Source: Rhodocyclales bacterium (lineage in GTDB: Bacteria; Pseudomonadota; Gammaproteobacteria; Burkholderiales; Rhodocyclaceae). From it: 64,000 bases of DNA. Location of the stretch: the NCBI GenBank assembly GCA_016235025.1, contig JACRMV010000002.1, positions 389,729 to 453,728 of the forward strand, given 5' to 3'. The notes beneath the pieces are model-generated. The model was not told the DNA's origin, made no database searches, and saw only the letters and a program-made list of their open reading frames with translations. This document shows, one piece after another, positions 37,959 to 49,369 of this stretch. Every line of letters begins with the position of its first letter. Position 1 is the first letter of the stretch. The position numbers were made by a program, and so were the translations under genes.

Positions 37959-38648
37959 ATGGCCAGTTCGAGCAGCTTCATCACCGAGGTCTTTCGCATC
38001 GGCCCGCTCACCATCACCAACACGGTGGTGGTGACCTGGGGAATCATGCTGGTCTTGACGGCAGCGGCATGGGCAGCAACCCGGCACTTGGGCCTCAGTC
38101 CGGGGCGGTGGCAGGTAATGGTCGAAGGTATCGTCGCCGCCATCGAGGAAGCCATCCGCGCCGTGCTGCCCGACCACTACCGGCAGGTCATGCCCTTCAT
38201 TGCCACCCTGTGGATATTCATCGTCGTCGCCAACCTGGTCAGCCTGATTCCAGGACTGCGTTCGCCGACCGGGGATTTGTCGCTGACGGCGGGTCTGGCC
38301 ATCCTGGTGTTCCTCGCCGTCCACTGGTACGGCATCCGCAGCCATGGCTTGAAGAGTTACCTGCGCCACTATTTGCAGCCCAACCCGATCCTGCTGCCGT
38401 TTCACCTTATTAGCGAAATTACCCGTACCGTGGCGCTGGCGGTGCGCCTGTTCGGCAACATCTTCAGTCTGCAGATGGCGGCGCTGCTGGTGCTGCTGGT
38501 GGCGGGTTTCCTGGCGCCGGTGCCGGTGCTGATGCTGCACATCATCGAGGCCCTGGTGCAGGCCTATATTTTCGGCATGCTGACACTGATCTACGTCGCC
38601 GGCGCCATCCAGTCGCAGCAACTCAAACACAATCAGAAAAAGGAGTGA
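37959..38648 (+). CDS. atpB: N-ATPase subunit a
   Basis: A 229-residue membrane subunit with five or six helices. The essential Arg of the ion path is in ITRTVALAVRLFGNIFS, followed by the last helix pair (ALVQAYIFGMLTLIYVAGAIQ). Together with the c ring it forms the ion channel. It starts after AGGAGG and is followed three bases later by atpE. Length is in the N-ATPase range, slightly shorter than the usual a subunit. Confidence 0.92.
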   Translation: MASSSSFITEVFRIGPLTITNTVVVTWGIMLVLTAAAWAATRHLGLSPGRWQVMVEGIVAAIEEAIRAVLPDHYRQVMPFIATLWIFIVVANLVSLIPGLRSPTGDLSLTAGLAILVFLAVHWYGIRSHGLKSYLRHYLQPNPILLPFHLISEITRTVALAVRLFGNIFSLQMAALLVLLVAGFLAPVPVLMLHIIEALVQAYIFGMLTLIYVAGAIQSQQLKHNQKKE

Positions 38649-38651
38649 CCC

Positions 38652-38918
38652 ATGAATGACATAACCTTGTTTATCACCGCATCGACTGTCGTCGCCGCCT
38701 TGGCGGTGGCGATTGGCGTTTTCTTGCCGGCCCTCGCCATGGGCCGCGCCATCAGCCAGGCGCTGGATGCCCTGGCGCGGCAACCAGAGGCGGAAAAGGC
38801 GATCACGCGAACCCTGTTCATCGGTCTGGCGATGATCGAGTCGCTCGCGATCTACGTGCTGGTGGTGGTGCTGATCATCCTGTTCCGCAACCCCCTGCTC
38901 GAATACCTCCTGAAGTAG
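38652..38918 (+). CDS. atpE: N-ATPase c subunit (rotor ring)
   Basis: An 88-residue hairpin of two helices with the polar loop ARQPEAE. The ion-binding Glu is in the second helix (GLAMIESLAIYVLVV). Compared with the Na+-binding c subunit of Ilyobacter tartaricus, Glu65, Ser66 and Tyr70 equivalents are present, but Gln32 is replaced by Met (PALAMGRA) and Thr67 by Leu. The full Na+ ligand set is therefore lacking, which favours protons; this is inference. The Burkholderia pseudomallei N-ATPase c ring has 17 subunits and a proton-type site in published work. Confidence 0.93.
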   Translation: MNDITLFITASTVVAALAVAIGVFLPALAMGRAISQALDALARQPEAEKAITRTLFIGLAMIESLAIYVLVVVLIILFRNPLLEYLLK

Positions 38919-38928
38919 CGAGCCGACC

Positions 38929-39678
38929 ATGGAATTTGACGGGACCACCTTCGCACTCGAAATCATCAACTTTCTGGTACTGGTGTGGCTGTTGCAGCAC
39001 TTTCTGTACAAGCCGGTGACGACCATCATCGCCCAGCGCCAGGCCGGGATCGAAAAGGCCCTCGCCGATGCGCAGGCGACGCGGAGCGAGGCCGACGCGA
39101 TCAAGCGCCAGTACGAAAACCGGGCGGCCGAATGGGGACAGGAAAAGGCCCGGGCCAGCCAGCAAATGCAGCAGGAGATCGCAGCGGAACGCAGCCGACT
39201 GATGACCGCCCTGCAGGCTTCGCTGGACGAGGAGCGCAACAAGCTGCGTGCCGTAGAGCAGCGGCGCGCCGCGGAGCAGCGGCAACGGCTGGAAGCGGCG
39301 GCTAGAGCCGAGGGCGGACGGTTCGCGGCGTGCCTGCTATCACGCCTCGCCAGCGCCGAACTGGAAGAGCGCATCCGCCGGCTGCTGCTGGACGAGTTGC
39401 CGCAGTTGCCGGAGCAACAGATGCAGGTCCTGCGGAGCGCCGGCCAGGCCGAGGAAGTGAAAATCACCAGCGCCTACGCCCTCGACGAGGCCCAGCGCGC
39501 CGGCCTCGTTGCCGCCTTAGACCGCCTGGCACAAAAGCCGGTGGCGTGCACCTTCGAGCAGGATCCGGAGCTCATGGCGGGCCTGCGCCTCAGCCTCGGG
39601 CCTTGGATGTTGCGTGCCAGCTTGCTCGACGAACTGAAGTTCTTCGCCGAGGCGGATCATGCCGGCACTAAGCGTTAG
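38929..39678 (+). CDS. atpF: N-ATPase b subunit with a delta-like C-terminus
   Basis: A 249-residue protein. One N-terminal membrane helix ([21 protein letters not shown]) leads into a long coiled coil rich in Glu, Arg and Gln (to about residue 130). The last 90 residues ([48 protein letters not shown]) resemble the C-terminal part of the delta subunit. No separate delta gene is present, as expected for N-ATPases, so this protein probably provides both peripheral stalk functions. The end overlaps atpA by 20 bases. Confidence 0.87.
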   Translation: MEFDGTTFALEIINFLVLVWLLQHFLYKPVTTIIAQRQAGIEKALADAQATRSEADAIKRQYENRAAEWGQEKARASQQMQQEIAAERSRLMTALQASLDEERNKLRAVEQRRAAEQRQRLEAAARAEGGRFAACLLSRLASAELEERIRRLLLDELPQLPEQQMQVLRSAGQAEEVKITSAYALDEAQRAGLVAALDRLAQKPVACTFEQDPELMAGLRLSLGPWMLRASLLDELKFFAEADHAGTKR

Positions 39679-41146
39679 TCGGTCAGCCACGCGTAGCGCC
39701 GAGTCGGATTGGCTGAGCCGCTATCGCTTCGGCATGCGCGTCACCGAACAGGGACGGGTGGTGGCGATCGGCGACGGCATCGTCTGGATCAAGGGCCTGC
39801 CGTCCGCCGCCATGGACGAGATCCTGACCCTCGAAGACGGCAGCCGGGCCTTGGTCTTCCATCTGGAAGAGCAACTGCTGGGCGCCATCCTGCTCCAGCA
39901 AAGCCCGGGGCTGAGTGCCGGTGCGCTGGCCTACCGTTCCGGCGAACGGCTCGGCATCGGCGTCGGCGACGCCTTGCTGGGCCGCGTCATCGACCCGCTC
40001 GGGATACCGCTCGACGGCGGCACCGCGCCCGAATGCGAGGGACGCCGGGAACTGGACATCCTATCGCCACCCATTCTGGCGCGGGATTTCGTCGACCAGC
40101 CGCTCTATACCGGCAACAAGATCATCGACACCGTGCTGCCGATCGGCAAAGGCCAGCGCCAGTTGATCATTGGCGACAACGGCGTCGGCAAGAGTACGTT
40201 GGCCATCGATACGGTGATCAACCAGAAGGACAAGAACGTCTATTGCGTGTATGTCGCCATCGGCCAGAAGCGTTCCAGCGTTATCAACACGCTCGACGTG
40301 TTGCGCGAGTCCGGCGCTCTCGCCCATACGACGATGGTCGTTGCCGAGGCCACGGCGATGCCCGGCCTCAAGTATCTGGCGCCCTTTGCCGGCTGCGCGG
40401 TGGCTGAGGGCTGGATGTGGCAGGGCAGGGACACCCTGGTGGTCTACGACGATCTGACCACCCATGCCCGTACTTACCGCGAGCTGTCGCTGCTGCTGCG
40501 CCGGCCGCCGGGCCGCGAAGCCTATCCCGGCGACATCTTCTATCTCCATGCCCGGCTGCTCGAACGTTCCACCCGTCTGGCCCCGGTGCACGGCGGCGGC
40601 AGCATGACCGCATTGCCGCTGGTGGAAACCGAGCAGGGTGAGATTGCAGCTTACATTCCCACCAATCTGGTTTCGATCACCGACGGCCAAGTCTATCTCG
40701 ATCAAAACCTGTTCGCCGGCGGCTGTCTGCCGGCCATTGATATCACTAAATCGGTTTCGCGTATCGGCGGCAAGGCACAGCACCCGCGGATCAAGGAGGA
40801 GGCTGGGCGGATGAAGCTCGACTACCTGCAGTTTCTCGAACTGGAAGTGTTCACCCGCTTTGGTTCGCAACTGGAAGCTTCGATGGAGGCCAAAATTCGA
40901 CGCGGCCGGCTGCTGCGGGAAATATTCAAGCAGGAGCGGCTGGCGCCACTGCCCATCGAATTCCAGCTCGCCTGGATGGTGGCCTACAACGAGGGCTGGC
41001 TCGACTCCCGGGAGATGAACGCGCTTTCCGCCTGCCTGGCCCATCTGGCCCGATGCGTCGAGCAAGGGTCGCTGACACTCGGCGACAGCCGCGAGAAGTG
41101 GCAGCAGACGGTGGCGGCATGGATGCGGGAAATGGTCGTGCCATGA
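39659..41146 (+). CDS. atpA: N-ATPase alpha subunit
   Basis: A 495-residue F1 alpha subunit. The N-terminal barrel ([19 protein letters not shown]), the nucleotide-binding domain with Walker [17 protein letters not shown] and [10 protein letters not shown], and the conserved [19 protein letters not shown] are visible. The non-catalytic site residues fit alpha, not beta. It overlaps atpF at its start and atpG by four bases at its end. It is intact and of normal length. Confidence 0.95.
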   Translation: MPALSVSRSATRSAESDWLSRYRFGMRVTEQGRVVAIGDGIVWIKGLPSAAMDEILTLEDGSRALVFHLEEQLLGAILLQQSPGLSAGALAYRSGERLGIGVGDALLGRVIDPLGIPLDGGTAPECEGRRELDILSPPILARDFVDQPLYTGNKIIDTVLPIGKGQRQLIIGDNGVGKSTLAIDTVINQKDKNVYCVYVAIGQKRSSVINTLDVLRESGALAHTTMVVAEATAMPGLKYLAPFAGCAVAEGWMWQGRDTLVVYDDLTTHARTYRELSLLLRRPPGREAYPGDIFYLHARLLERSTRLAPVHGGGSMTALPLVETEQGEIAAYIPTNLVSITDGQVYLDQNLFAGGCLPAIDITKSVSRIGGKAQHPRIKEEAGRMKLDYLQFLELEVFTRFGSQLEASMEAKIRRGRLLREIFKQERLAPLPIEFQLAWMVAYNEGWLDSREMNALSACLAHLARCVEQGSLTLGDSREKWQQTVAAWMREMVVP

Positions 41147-42024
41147 GCAAGCGCGGGCAAATCCGGAAGCATCTGGAAACGCTGAACGACATCGGCGGCA
41201 TCATGGGGGCGATGAAGAACATCTCGCTGATGGAAACTCACAAGCTGGGCCGATTTCTTGCCTTTCAGCACCGGGTATTGGCCGGCATTGAGGCTAGCGC
41301 TGCGGACTTCCTGGCGCACCACCCGGAAATCGGCTATCGCCCGGCAGCCGCAGCACCGGGGATCATCGTCGCCATCGGCTCGCAAAGAGGATTTTGCGGC
41401 GATTTCAACGAGTCGTTGGCCCAGACCCTGCGTCATCACTGGCGCCAGACGGCAGACAATCCTTCCGATCTCCTGATTGTCGGTCGCCGACTGGCGGCAA
41501 AACTTGGCCAGGAGTTGCGTATCACGGCGACCTTCGACGGCCCCAGCGTCGCCGAGGAAGTACGGCCTGTGCTGCAACGCCTGATGGATGCGCTTGGCGA
41601 ATTGCAGCCGCGAGCGGGCGAACACGGACTGCTCACCGTATCGGTCTTCGCCCATCGCGAAGGGGAAAATCAGGTGAGTGTACGCTCCATCCTGCCGGTG
41701 CCGAATCCGGGACAGGCTACCCCGTGCTTCGCCGATTCTCCCTTGCTGAACCTGGCGGCCCCGAAATTCTTTTCCGAGCTGGCCCGCCACTACCTGTGGG
41801 CGCAGATGCACGATGTGTTCTACGGCTCGCTGATGGCGGAAAATCGCCGTCGTCTGCAGCACATGGAAGGCGCCATGCAGCGCATGGAAGAGAACGCCGA
41901 CCAGTTACAGCGCAAGTACAACCTGTTGCGCCAGGAAGAAATCACCGAAGAAATTGAGGTCATCATGTTGAGCAACGAAGCCTTGCAGCGATCTCGCCAG
42001 ACCCGAGCAGACACGGCAAGATGA
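41143..42024 (+). CDS. atpG: N-ATPase gamma subunit
   Basis: A 293-residue gamma subunit. The N-terminal helix ([33 protein letters not shown]) and the C-terminal helix ([31 protein letters not shown]) form the rotor shaft; [16 protein letters not shown] is the conserved central segment. The ATG at 41143 overlaps the atpA stop; the frame is open further upstream in antisense-free sequence but without a family-like start. The gene ends the atpDCQBEFAG order and overlaps the HD-GYP gene by four bases. Confidence 0.93.
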   Translation: MSKRGQIRKHLETLNDIGGIMGAMKNISLMETHKLGRFLAFQHRVLAGIEASAADFLAHHPEIGYRPAAAAPGIIVAIGSQRGFCGDFNESLAQTLRHHWRQTADNPSDLLIVGRRLAAKLGQELRITATFDGPSVAEEVRPVLQRLMDALGELQPRAGEHGLLTVSVFAHREGENQVSVRSILPVPNPGQATPCFADSPLLNLAAPKFFSELARHYLWAQMHDVFYGSLMAENRRRLQHMEGAMQRMEENADQLQRKYNLLRQEEITEEIEVIMLSNEALQRSRQTRADTAR

Positions 42025-42794
42025 GCGACTGCATCGAAGAGCCCGCCGCTACACAGGATAACGCCGAATCCTGCGTGTACTGCGGCTCACGTTCCACCGA
42101 CAGGCTCTATGTCCCATTGGCCGAAGGTTGTGCTTGCGAGCACTGCTTTCTCGAACGGCGCAAGCAGTCGATATGCATGGGCGAAGAACTCAATGATCTG
42201 CTGGTGGAAACGCTGATGGCGGCGCTGGATTTGCGGGAGCGCGAAACGGGCCTGCATTCAAAGCGGGTCGCCTGCCACACCCTGGTGTTGGCAAGACACT
42301 TTTATACCGATCAAGCCATCCTCAAACAGGTGTATTGGGGTAGCTTGCTGCACGATATCGGCAAGATCGGTGTGCCCGATGCGATCCTGCTCAAGACCGA
42401 TCACCTCACGGAAGAGGAATGGAAAGTCATGCGCCGGCACCCTGGTGCCGGATACGACATCCTGGCCCAGATTCCCCATTTGGCGACCGCCGCCGATATC
42501 GTGCTTTGCCATGAGGAACGGTTCGATGGATCGGGCTATCCCCGTGGTCTGTGCGGTGACGCTATTCCGCTGCCGGCGCGTTTGTTCGCGATTATCGACA
42601 CGCTGGATGCGATTACCTCGAATCGGCCGTACCGACAGGGGCTCGATTTCGATGCGGCGAAGAATGAAATCGTGAGGATGTCGGGTAGTCAGTTCGATCC
42701 CGCTGCGATCAAGGTATTTCTTGCCGAAGAGGATCGCTTGCGGGAAATGGTGGCGCTTCAATGCGCGATTCCATTTCATGCACAGGCAAGGTGA
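42021..42794 (+). CDS. HD-GYP phosphohydrolase with N-terminal zinc ribbon
   Basis: A 257-residue protein. The N-terminus has two Cys pairs (CVYCGS and CACEHC) like a zinc ribbon. An HD-GYP domain follows: LRERETGLHSKRV, LLHDIGKIGVPD with the HD pair, RHPGAGYDIL, HEERFDGSGYPRGL with the GYP motif, and ARLFAIIDTLDAITSNRPYR. HD-GYP enzymes hydrolyse cyclic di-GMP. Its ATG overlaps the atpG stop, so it is translated with the ATPase genes. A metal-sensing or ATPase-regulating role is possible but only inferred. It has no membrane segment. Confidence 0.88.
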   Translation: MSDCIEEPAATQDNAESCVYCGSRSTDRLYVPLAEGCACEHCFLERRKQSICMGEELNDLLVETLMAALDLRERETGLHSKRVACHTLVLARHFYTDQAILKQVYWGSLLHDIGKIGVPDAILLKTDHLTEEEWKVMRRHPGAGYDILAQIPHLATAADIVLCHEERFDGSGYPRGLCGDAIPLPARLFAIIDTLDAITSNRPYRQGLDFDAAKNEIVRMSGSQFDPAAIKVFLAEEDRLREMVALQCAIPFHAQAR

Positions 42795-42795
42795 C

Positions 42796-42927
42796 ATGCG
42801 CGAAACTGCTGATTGCCTGAAAACCCGTTATCAATCGCAGCTCGATCTGATTCGCGGCATTTGTGGCGCTGGTTTAGGGTGCTATGAAAGGACGGCCGAA
42901 ATCAAAACGGCAAACATCGCCGAATGA
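42796..42927 (+). CDS. possible 43-residue ORF after the HD-GYP gene
   Basis: A short frame starting MRETADCLKTRYQSQLDLIR two bases after the HD-GYP stop. Its start vaguely resembles a phasin-type helix; it may be a truncated remnant. No independent support. Confidence 0.25.
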   Translation: MRETADCLKTRYQSQLDLIRGICGAGLGCYERTAEIKTANIAE

Positions 42928-42931
42928 ATCC

Positions 42932-42946
42932 TGACAGAAATGTAAT
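42932..42946. promoter_or_regulatory. cop box 5
   Basis: TGACAGAAATGTAAT: TGACA-4-TGTAA, 106 bases before the small periplasmic protein gene. It is the same spacing as boxes 1 and 4. Confidence 0.65.
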
Positions 42947-43051
42947 CAGAAAGTCATGTTGCCGACGGTGGCTCGCGTGTAGAGTGCGTCTTGTCCAAGG
43001 TATTCGGACAAACCAAGATTTCCTCACCCGCAACTATTTGGAGAAATTGCC

Positions 43052-43318
43052 ATGAAACTGAAATCCATCCTTGCTACGAGCCTGTTTGCTGCCACTGCCA
43101 TTCTTTCCGCCGGTGCATACGCCGCTACCGATACCGGCAAAGGCGCTGATGCTGCGGCTCCCGCCACCGACATCCAAACTGACAAAAAGGTAAAGCCGCA
43201 TTCGCACGTCGAGGAAAAAACCGGGGTGCCGCAAAAGGCGCCGTCGGAAACCGCGCCCGCAAGGAAAAATGCCGCGAAGGACAAGTCCAAGCACTATCAT
43301 CCACGTGACATGAAGTAA
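43052..43318 (+). CDS. small secreted His-containing protein, unknown
   Basis: An 88-residue protein with a clear signal peptide (KLKSILATSLFAATAILSAGAYA). The mature part of about 63 residues is polar, low in hydrophobic residues and probably disordered. It has His clusters (KPHSHVEEK and KHYHPRDMK). I do not recognise a family. It has its own promoter region with cop box 5 and stands just after the ATPase unit, so a periplasmic copper-binding role is the natural guess. GGAGA precedes the ATG. Confidence 0.65.
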   Translation: MKLKSILATSLFAATAILSAGAYAATDTGKGADAAAPATDIQTDKKVKPHSHVEEKTGVPQKAPSETAPARKNAAKDKSKHYHPRDMK

Positions 43319-43457
43319 GCCCGGATCAGTCGCAGGGTCTTCGCCTGCATAGGGTCTGCAGCGCATGACTTCGGCGTACCCGGATCGGCGGCCGGTGCTG
43401 CCGGTCACGCTCCGAAAGCGTATGTTTATGCAGTGATATCCGACGGGAGATGCGGCA

Positions 43458-43697
43458 ATGGAGCAGCATGGACAGGAACCTGAGACCGGACCGATGGAGC
43501 GGCGGGCGAAAATCGTCTGGATCGTTTTTGCCGCGATCGCCGTTTTTTACCTGTGGACCGAGCATCGCGCCCATTTGCTGGGTGTCTTGCCCTTTCTGTT
43601 GGTGCTGGCCTGCCCGCTGATGCATGTATTCATGCATGGCGGTCATGGGCATGGCGAAGGAGACCGGAAGCATCGTGATGAGGAGGCCAACAAATGA
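43458..43697 (+). CDS. DUF2933 membrane protein
   Basis: A 79-residue protein with two hydrophobic segments ([18 protein letters not shown] and [22 protein letters not shown]) and a His-rich end (HGGHGHGEG). The [14 protein letters not shown] pattern is that of DUF2933 proteins, which are common in copper and silver resistance clusters. The function is unknown. It overlaps the next gene by four bases, and together with it and the P-type ATPase forms an apparent unit. Confidence 0.8.
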   Translation: MEQHGQEPETGPMERRAKIVWIVFAAIAVFYLWTEHRAHLLGVLPFLLVLACPLMHVFMHGGHGHGEGDRKHRDEEANK

Positions 43698-44349
43698 GCG
43701 AGAGCGCCCCCGCCTACGGGCTCTGGTCCTTGGTGCTGCTCAATTCGGCCGTTTTCATCATTTTCGCCTTCAGCTTCTACAAGCCGAAGAGTTCCCGCGA
43801 CTGGCGCAGCTTCGGCATGTATTCGGCCTTCATCGTCGCCTTGTTCACCGAGATGTACGGTTTCCCGCTGACCATTTATCTGTTGTCGGGCTGGCTGACG
43901 CAGCGTTTTCCCGGCGTCGACTTTCTCTCCCATGATGCCGGCCACCTGCTGGAAGTGATGTTCGGCTGGCGCGCCAATCCGCACTTCGGCCCTTTCCACA
44001 TCCTCAGCAATGTATTGATCCTGGGCGGTTTCTGGCTGCTGGCCGCGGCCTGGAAAGTGCTCTACCGTGCCCAGCGCGCGCATCGCCTGGCGGTGGCCGG
44101 GCCGTATGCACGCATCCGTCATCCCCAGTACGTCGCTTTCGTCCTCATCATGTTCGGTTTCCTGTTGCAGTGGCCGACCCTCGTCACCCTCGTCATGTTT
44201 CCGGTTCTGGTTGCCGTTTATGCGCGCCTGGCCCGCCGCGAGGAAGCGGAGGTGCAGATCGAGTTCGGCGCTGCCTACCGGGAATACCAGGCGCGGACCC
44301 CGGCGTTCATTCCGCATTTCAATGACGCGTCCGCCCCGGGAAAGTCGTC

Positions 44350-44353
<4 letters not shown>
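43694..44353 (+). CDS. isoprenylcysteine carboxyl methyltransferase-like membrane protein
   Basis: A 219-residue protein with five hydrophobic segments. The C-terminal part ([47 protein letters not shown]) is the ICMT/PEMT-type methyltransferase fold with the RHPxY and EE motifs of the cofactor site. Members of this family accompany copper P-type ATPases in many proteobacteria, but the substrate is unknown. It overlaps its neighbours by four bases on each side. Confidence 0.8.
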
Positions 44354-46515
<2,162 letters not shown>

Positions 46516-46554
46516 AGAGACCTTCTGCTCGACGGCTGCCGTATCGCCGGAAGA

Positions 46555-48078
46555 TCAAATGGCCTTTGCCGGAAATCGGCGCCGTATTGCCGGCAGGCAG
46601 GCCAGTGCCGCCAGCAGGAGCGCCAGCGCGTTGCCCCAGCGCGCGTAGGGCGTGAGGCCGGTGTAGCCTTGCGCCGGGACGACCAGCGCGGCAGTGGAGA
46701 ACGGCGGCAAGGCGGCGGCGATCGTGCCATCGGGAGCGATCATCGCGGTCATGCCGGTGTTGGTGGCGCGCAATATCGTGCGTCCGGTTTCGATGGCGCG
46801 CATCCGGGCGATTTGCAGGTGCTGCGGTTGCGCCAGCGAGTCGCCGAACCAGGCGGTGTTGGAGAGGTTGATCAGCAGGGTCGCTTCGGGCAGTGCGCTG
46901 AGCAGTTCTTCGCCGAAGAGGTCTTCGTAGCAGATGTTGGGCGCGATTTTTTGCTCCCCGAGAATGAGTGGCGGCTGTCGTGGCGCCCCGGCAGTGAAAT
47001 CCGACATCGGAATATGGGCGAAGCGGAAGAACCAGGAAAATCCGGGCGGGGCGTATTCGCCAAAAGGCACCAGGTGGCGCTTTGCGTAGGCGCTGGCCTG
47101 AAAAGTCGGCGTCAGCAAGACGGCGCCGTTGGCGTAGCCGCCGTCCTTGGTGTTGATGGCGACGCCGAGCAGCGCCGGGCCGTGTTGCGTCAGGGCGCGC
47201 AGTACGTCGCGCGGTACTTCGTTGAAGAACAGCGGCAGCGCGGTCTCGGGTAATACGGTGAGATCGGCCGGATGGGTTTTGGCGAGTTGCAGATAGGTGT
47301 CGATCGAGAGCGCCAGGCGTTTTGGATCCCACTTCAGGCTTTGCGGGACGTTGCCTTGCAGCAATGCGACATTGAGCGGCGTGCCGACGGGGCGCGTCCA
47401 CTGCATCTGCCGCAGCAAGGCGCCGCCGGCGAGGAGCAGGGCGATGGCGAGCCATGCCCAGGGTTTTTTCCAGCCCGTTGCGAACAGCGTACCGATGAGG
47501 CTGGCGATCAGCGCGACGAGGAAGCCGACGCCATACACGCCGAGCACCGCGCCCCAGCCGGCGAGCGGGCTGGGCGGGCTTTGCGAGTAGCCGACGGCAA
47601 GCCAGGGGAAGCCGGTGAACACGGTGCCGCGCAGCCATTCGGTGAGCGTCCATAGGCCGGCGAACAGGAGCGCGTCACGCCAGGGGACGGTGTGCTGTTG
47701 CCGGCGGGCAAAGAGCCCGCCGGCCAGGGCGGGGAAGAGGGCGAGGGTGAGGCAGAACAGCAGCGTGGCCACGCCGGCAAGGGGCGGCGCCATGTCCCCG
47801 AATTCACTGAGGCTGACATAGACCCACGAAACGCCGGTGAGAAAGCAGCCCAGGCCCCAGGCCAGGCCCAGCAGCGCAGCCTGACGGGGTGTCGCAACCC
47901 GCTGCCAGAGCAGGAACAGGCCAGCGAGCGAAAAAATCGGCGCTGGCCATACGGGGAAATGCGCGGTGAAATGCGCGGTGAAATACGCATCGAACGGGGC
48001 AAAGCCCAGCGTGCAGAGCGCGCCGAGCGCCGCCGCCAGCGCGATGCGGCGCCAGGCCGGCACGGCGGCCGGCTTCAT
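46555..48078 (-). CDS. lnt: apolipoprotein N-acyltransferase
   Basis: A 507-residue membrane enzyme. The N-terminal third has several hydrophobic helices, followed by the nitrilase-like periplasmic domain. The catalytic Glu is in VLPETALPLFF, the Lys lies in the following segment, and the Cys is in NICYEDLFGEEL. It acylates the N-terminal Cys of lipoproteins. The ATG at 48078 overlaps the corC stop by four bases. Downstream the copper island begins, where glyQ would be expected. Two copies of the 26-base motif lie in it. Confidence 0.95.
   Translation of the reverse strand: MKPAAVPAWRRIALAAALGALCTLGFAPFDAYFTAHFTAHFPVWPAPIFSLAGLFLLWQRVATPRQAALLGLAWGLGCFLTGVSWVYVSLSEFGDMAPPLAGVATLLFCLTLALFPALAGGLFARRQQHTVPWRDALLFAGLWTLTEWLRGTVFTGFPWLAVGYSQSPPSPLAGWGAVLGVYGVGFLVALIASLIGTLFATGWKKPWAWLAIALLLAGGALLRQMQWTRPVGTPLNVALLQGNVPQSLKWDPKRLALSIDTYLQLAKTHPADLTVLPETALPLFFNEVPRDVLRALTQHGPALLGVAINTKDGGYANGAVLLTPTFQASAYAKRHLVPFGEYAPPGFSWFFRFAHIPMSDFTAGAPRQPPLILGEQKIAPNICYEDLFGEELLSALPEATLLINLSNTAWFGDSLAQPQHLQIARMRAIETGRTILRATNTGMTAMIAPDGTIAAALPPFSTAALVVPAQGYTGLTPYARWGNALALLLAALACLPAIRRRFPAKAI
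47100..47125 (+). repeat. 26-base interspersed motif, weaker copy (in lnt)
   Basis: Matches 21 of 26 positions; antisense to lnt, read there as GAVLLTPTF. Confidence 0.4.
47931..47956 (+). repeat. 26-base interspersed motif, copy 10 (in lnt)
   Basis: Matches 23 of 26 positions; antisense to lnt, read there as FPVWPAPIF. Confidence 0.6.
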
Positions 48079-48920
48079 TCCTCTGTGACCGGGGGCAGCA
48101 AACCCTTTTGCGGATCGACCAGCAGGGTGTGCACGCGTCGGCTGTCGGCACGCAGCACCTGGAAGCGCAGGCCATCGACATCAATGATCTCGCTGCGTTT
48201 CGGCAGCCGGCCGAGACGATGGATGACGAGGCCGCCGACGGTGTCGAATTCTTCGTCAGGAAAACGGGTGCCGAAAGCCGCGTTGAAATCCCCGATTTCG
48301 GTCGTGGCCTTGACCCGATAGCGGCCGCTGTTGTCGAGCACAATGTTGTCGGCGGTTTCGTCGAAGTCGTATTCGTCCTCGATGTCGCCGACGATCTGCT
48401 CCAGCACGTCCTCGATGGTGACCAGCCCGGCCACGCCGCCGTATTCATCGACCACCAGCGCCATGTGGTTGTGCGAGGCGCGGAACTCGCGCAGCAGCAC
48501 GTTGAGCCGCTTCGACTCGGGAATGAAGATGGCGGGGCGCAGGGTGTCGCGCAAGTCGACTTCCTTGCCGGCGAAGTAGCGCAGCAGGTCTTTCGCCAGC
48601 AGGATGCCGATGACATCATCCTTGCTCTCGTCGATCACCGGAAAGCGCGAGTGCGCGGTTTCGAGCACCCGTTCGATGATGGTCCCGGGCGCCTCGTCGA
48701 TGCTGACGACATCCATCTGCGCACGCGGCACCATGATGTCGCGCACCGCCATGTCGGCGACCGAGAGCGCCCCTTCGATGATGGACAGCGCATCGGCATC
48801 CATCAGGTGACGCTCGAATGCGCTGCGGAGAAGCTGCAGCAGTTGTTCGCGGTCTTCGGGTTCGCGCATCAGGAGCGCGGAAAGACGTTCGATGAGACTG
48901 GGGCGACTGGCAGGATCCAT
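48075..48920 (-). CDS. corC: CorC/HlyC-type CBS-domain protein
   Basis: A 281-residue soluble protein. Two CBS domains begin at about residue 65 (VRDIMVPRAQMDVVSIDEAPG) and end with GGVAGLVTIEDVLEQIVGDIEDEYD. The C-terminal CorC/HlyC transporter-associated domain has FDTVGGLVIHRLGRLP. In E. coli CorC is linked to Mg/Co efflux by CorA. It lies between ybeY and lnt with a two-base gap and a four-base overlap respectively, the standard order. Confidence 0.92.
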   Translation of the reverse strand: MDPASRPSLIERLSALLMREPEDREQLLQLLRSAFERHLMDADALSIIEGALSVADMAVRDIMVPRAQMDVVSIDEAPGTIIERVLETAHSRFPVIDESKDDVIGILLAKDLLRYFAGKEVDLRDTLRPAIFIPESKRLNVLLREFRASHNHMALVVDEYGGVAGLVTIEDVLEQIVGDIEDEYDFDETADNIVLDNSGRYRVKATTEIGDFNAAFGTRFPDEEFDTVGGLVIHRLGRLPKRSEIIDVDGLRFQVLRADSRRVHTLLVDPQKGLLPPVTEE

Positions 48921-48922
48921 GG

Positions 48923-49369
48923 TTAGAGGTAGGGGTCGGGATAACCCAGGGCTTCGAGTATTTTTCGTTCGCGCGCTTCCATTTTTGCAGCGTCCACAGG
49001 GCCGGTTTCGTGGTCGAAACCTTGCAGGTGCAGCATACCATGCACGATGAGATGGGCGAAGTGGGCCGTGAGCGATTTGCCCTGCTGCGCCGCTTCGCGC
49101 GCGACCACCGGCAGGCAGACGACCAGGTCGCCCATAAGCGGGCCTTCATCCTGGTAGGGAAAGGAAAGCACGTTGGTGGCGTAGTCCTTGTTGCGGTAGT
49201 CGTGGTTGAGCTGCTGTCCTTCATCCGCGTCGACAAAGCGAACCGTGATTTCCGCTGCTCCGGAGCAGGCGGCCGTGACCCAGCGCCGCACTTGATGGCG
49301 CGTGGGTGCATTGTCCTTGCCGCCGGGATATTGGATCGACAGGGCGAGCTCAGGCTGGGGGCGCGGCAT
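48923..49369 (-). CDS. ybeY: endoribonuclease YbeY
   Basis: About 148 residues from [19 protein letters not shown]. The zinc site [12 protein letters not shown] is the family signature, and [19 protein letters not shown] is the conserved region upstream. YbeY acts in 16S rRNA 3' end maturation and ribosome quality control. An alternative start at 49420 would overlap phoH more deeply; the ATG at 49369 overlaps phoH by 20 bases and fits the family. Confidence 0.93.
   Translation of the reverse strand: MPRPQPELALSIQYPGGKDNAPTRHQVRRWVTAACSGAAEITVRFVDADEGQQLNHDYRNKDYATNVLSFPYQDEGPLMGDLVVCLPVVAREAAQQGKSLTAHFAHLIVHGMLHLQGFDHETGPVDAAKMEARERKILEALGYPDPYL

Noticed and set aside
42721..42927. A longer 68-codon frame overlapping the end of the HD-GYP gene
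   Set aside because: The first part is an out-of-frame reading of the HD-GYP gene; only the 43-codon part after the stop could be a separate gene.
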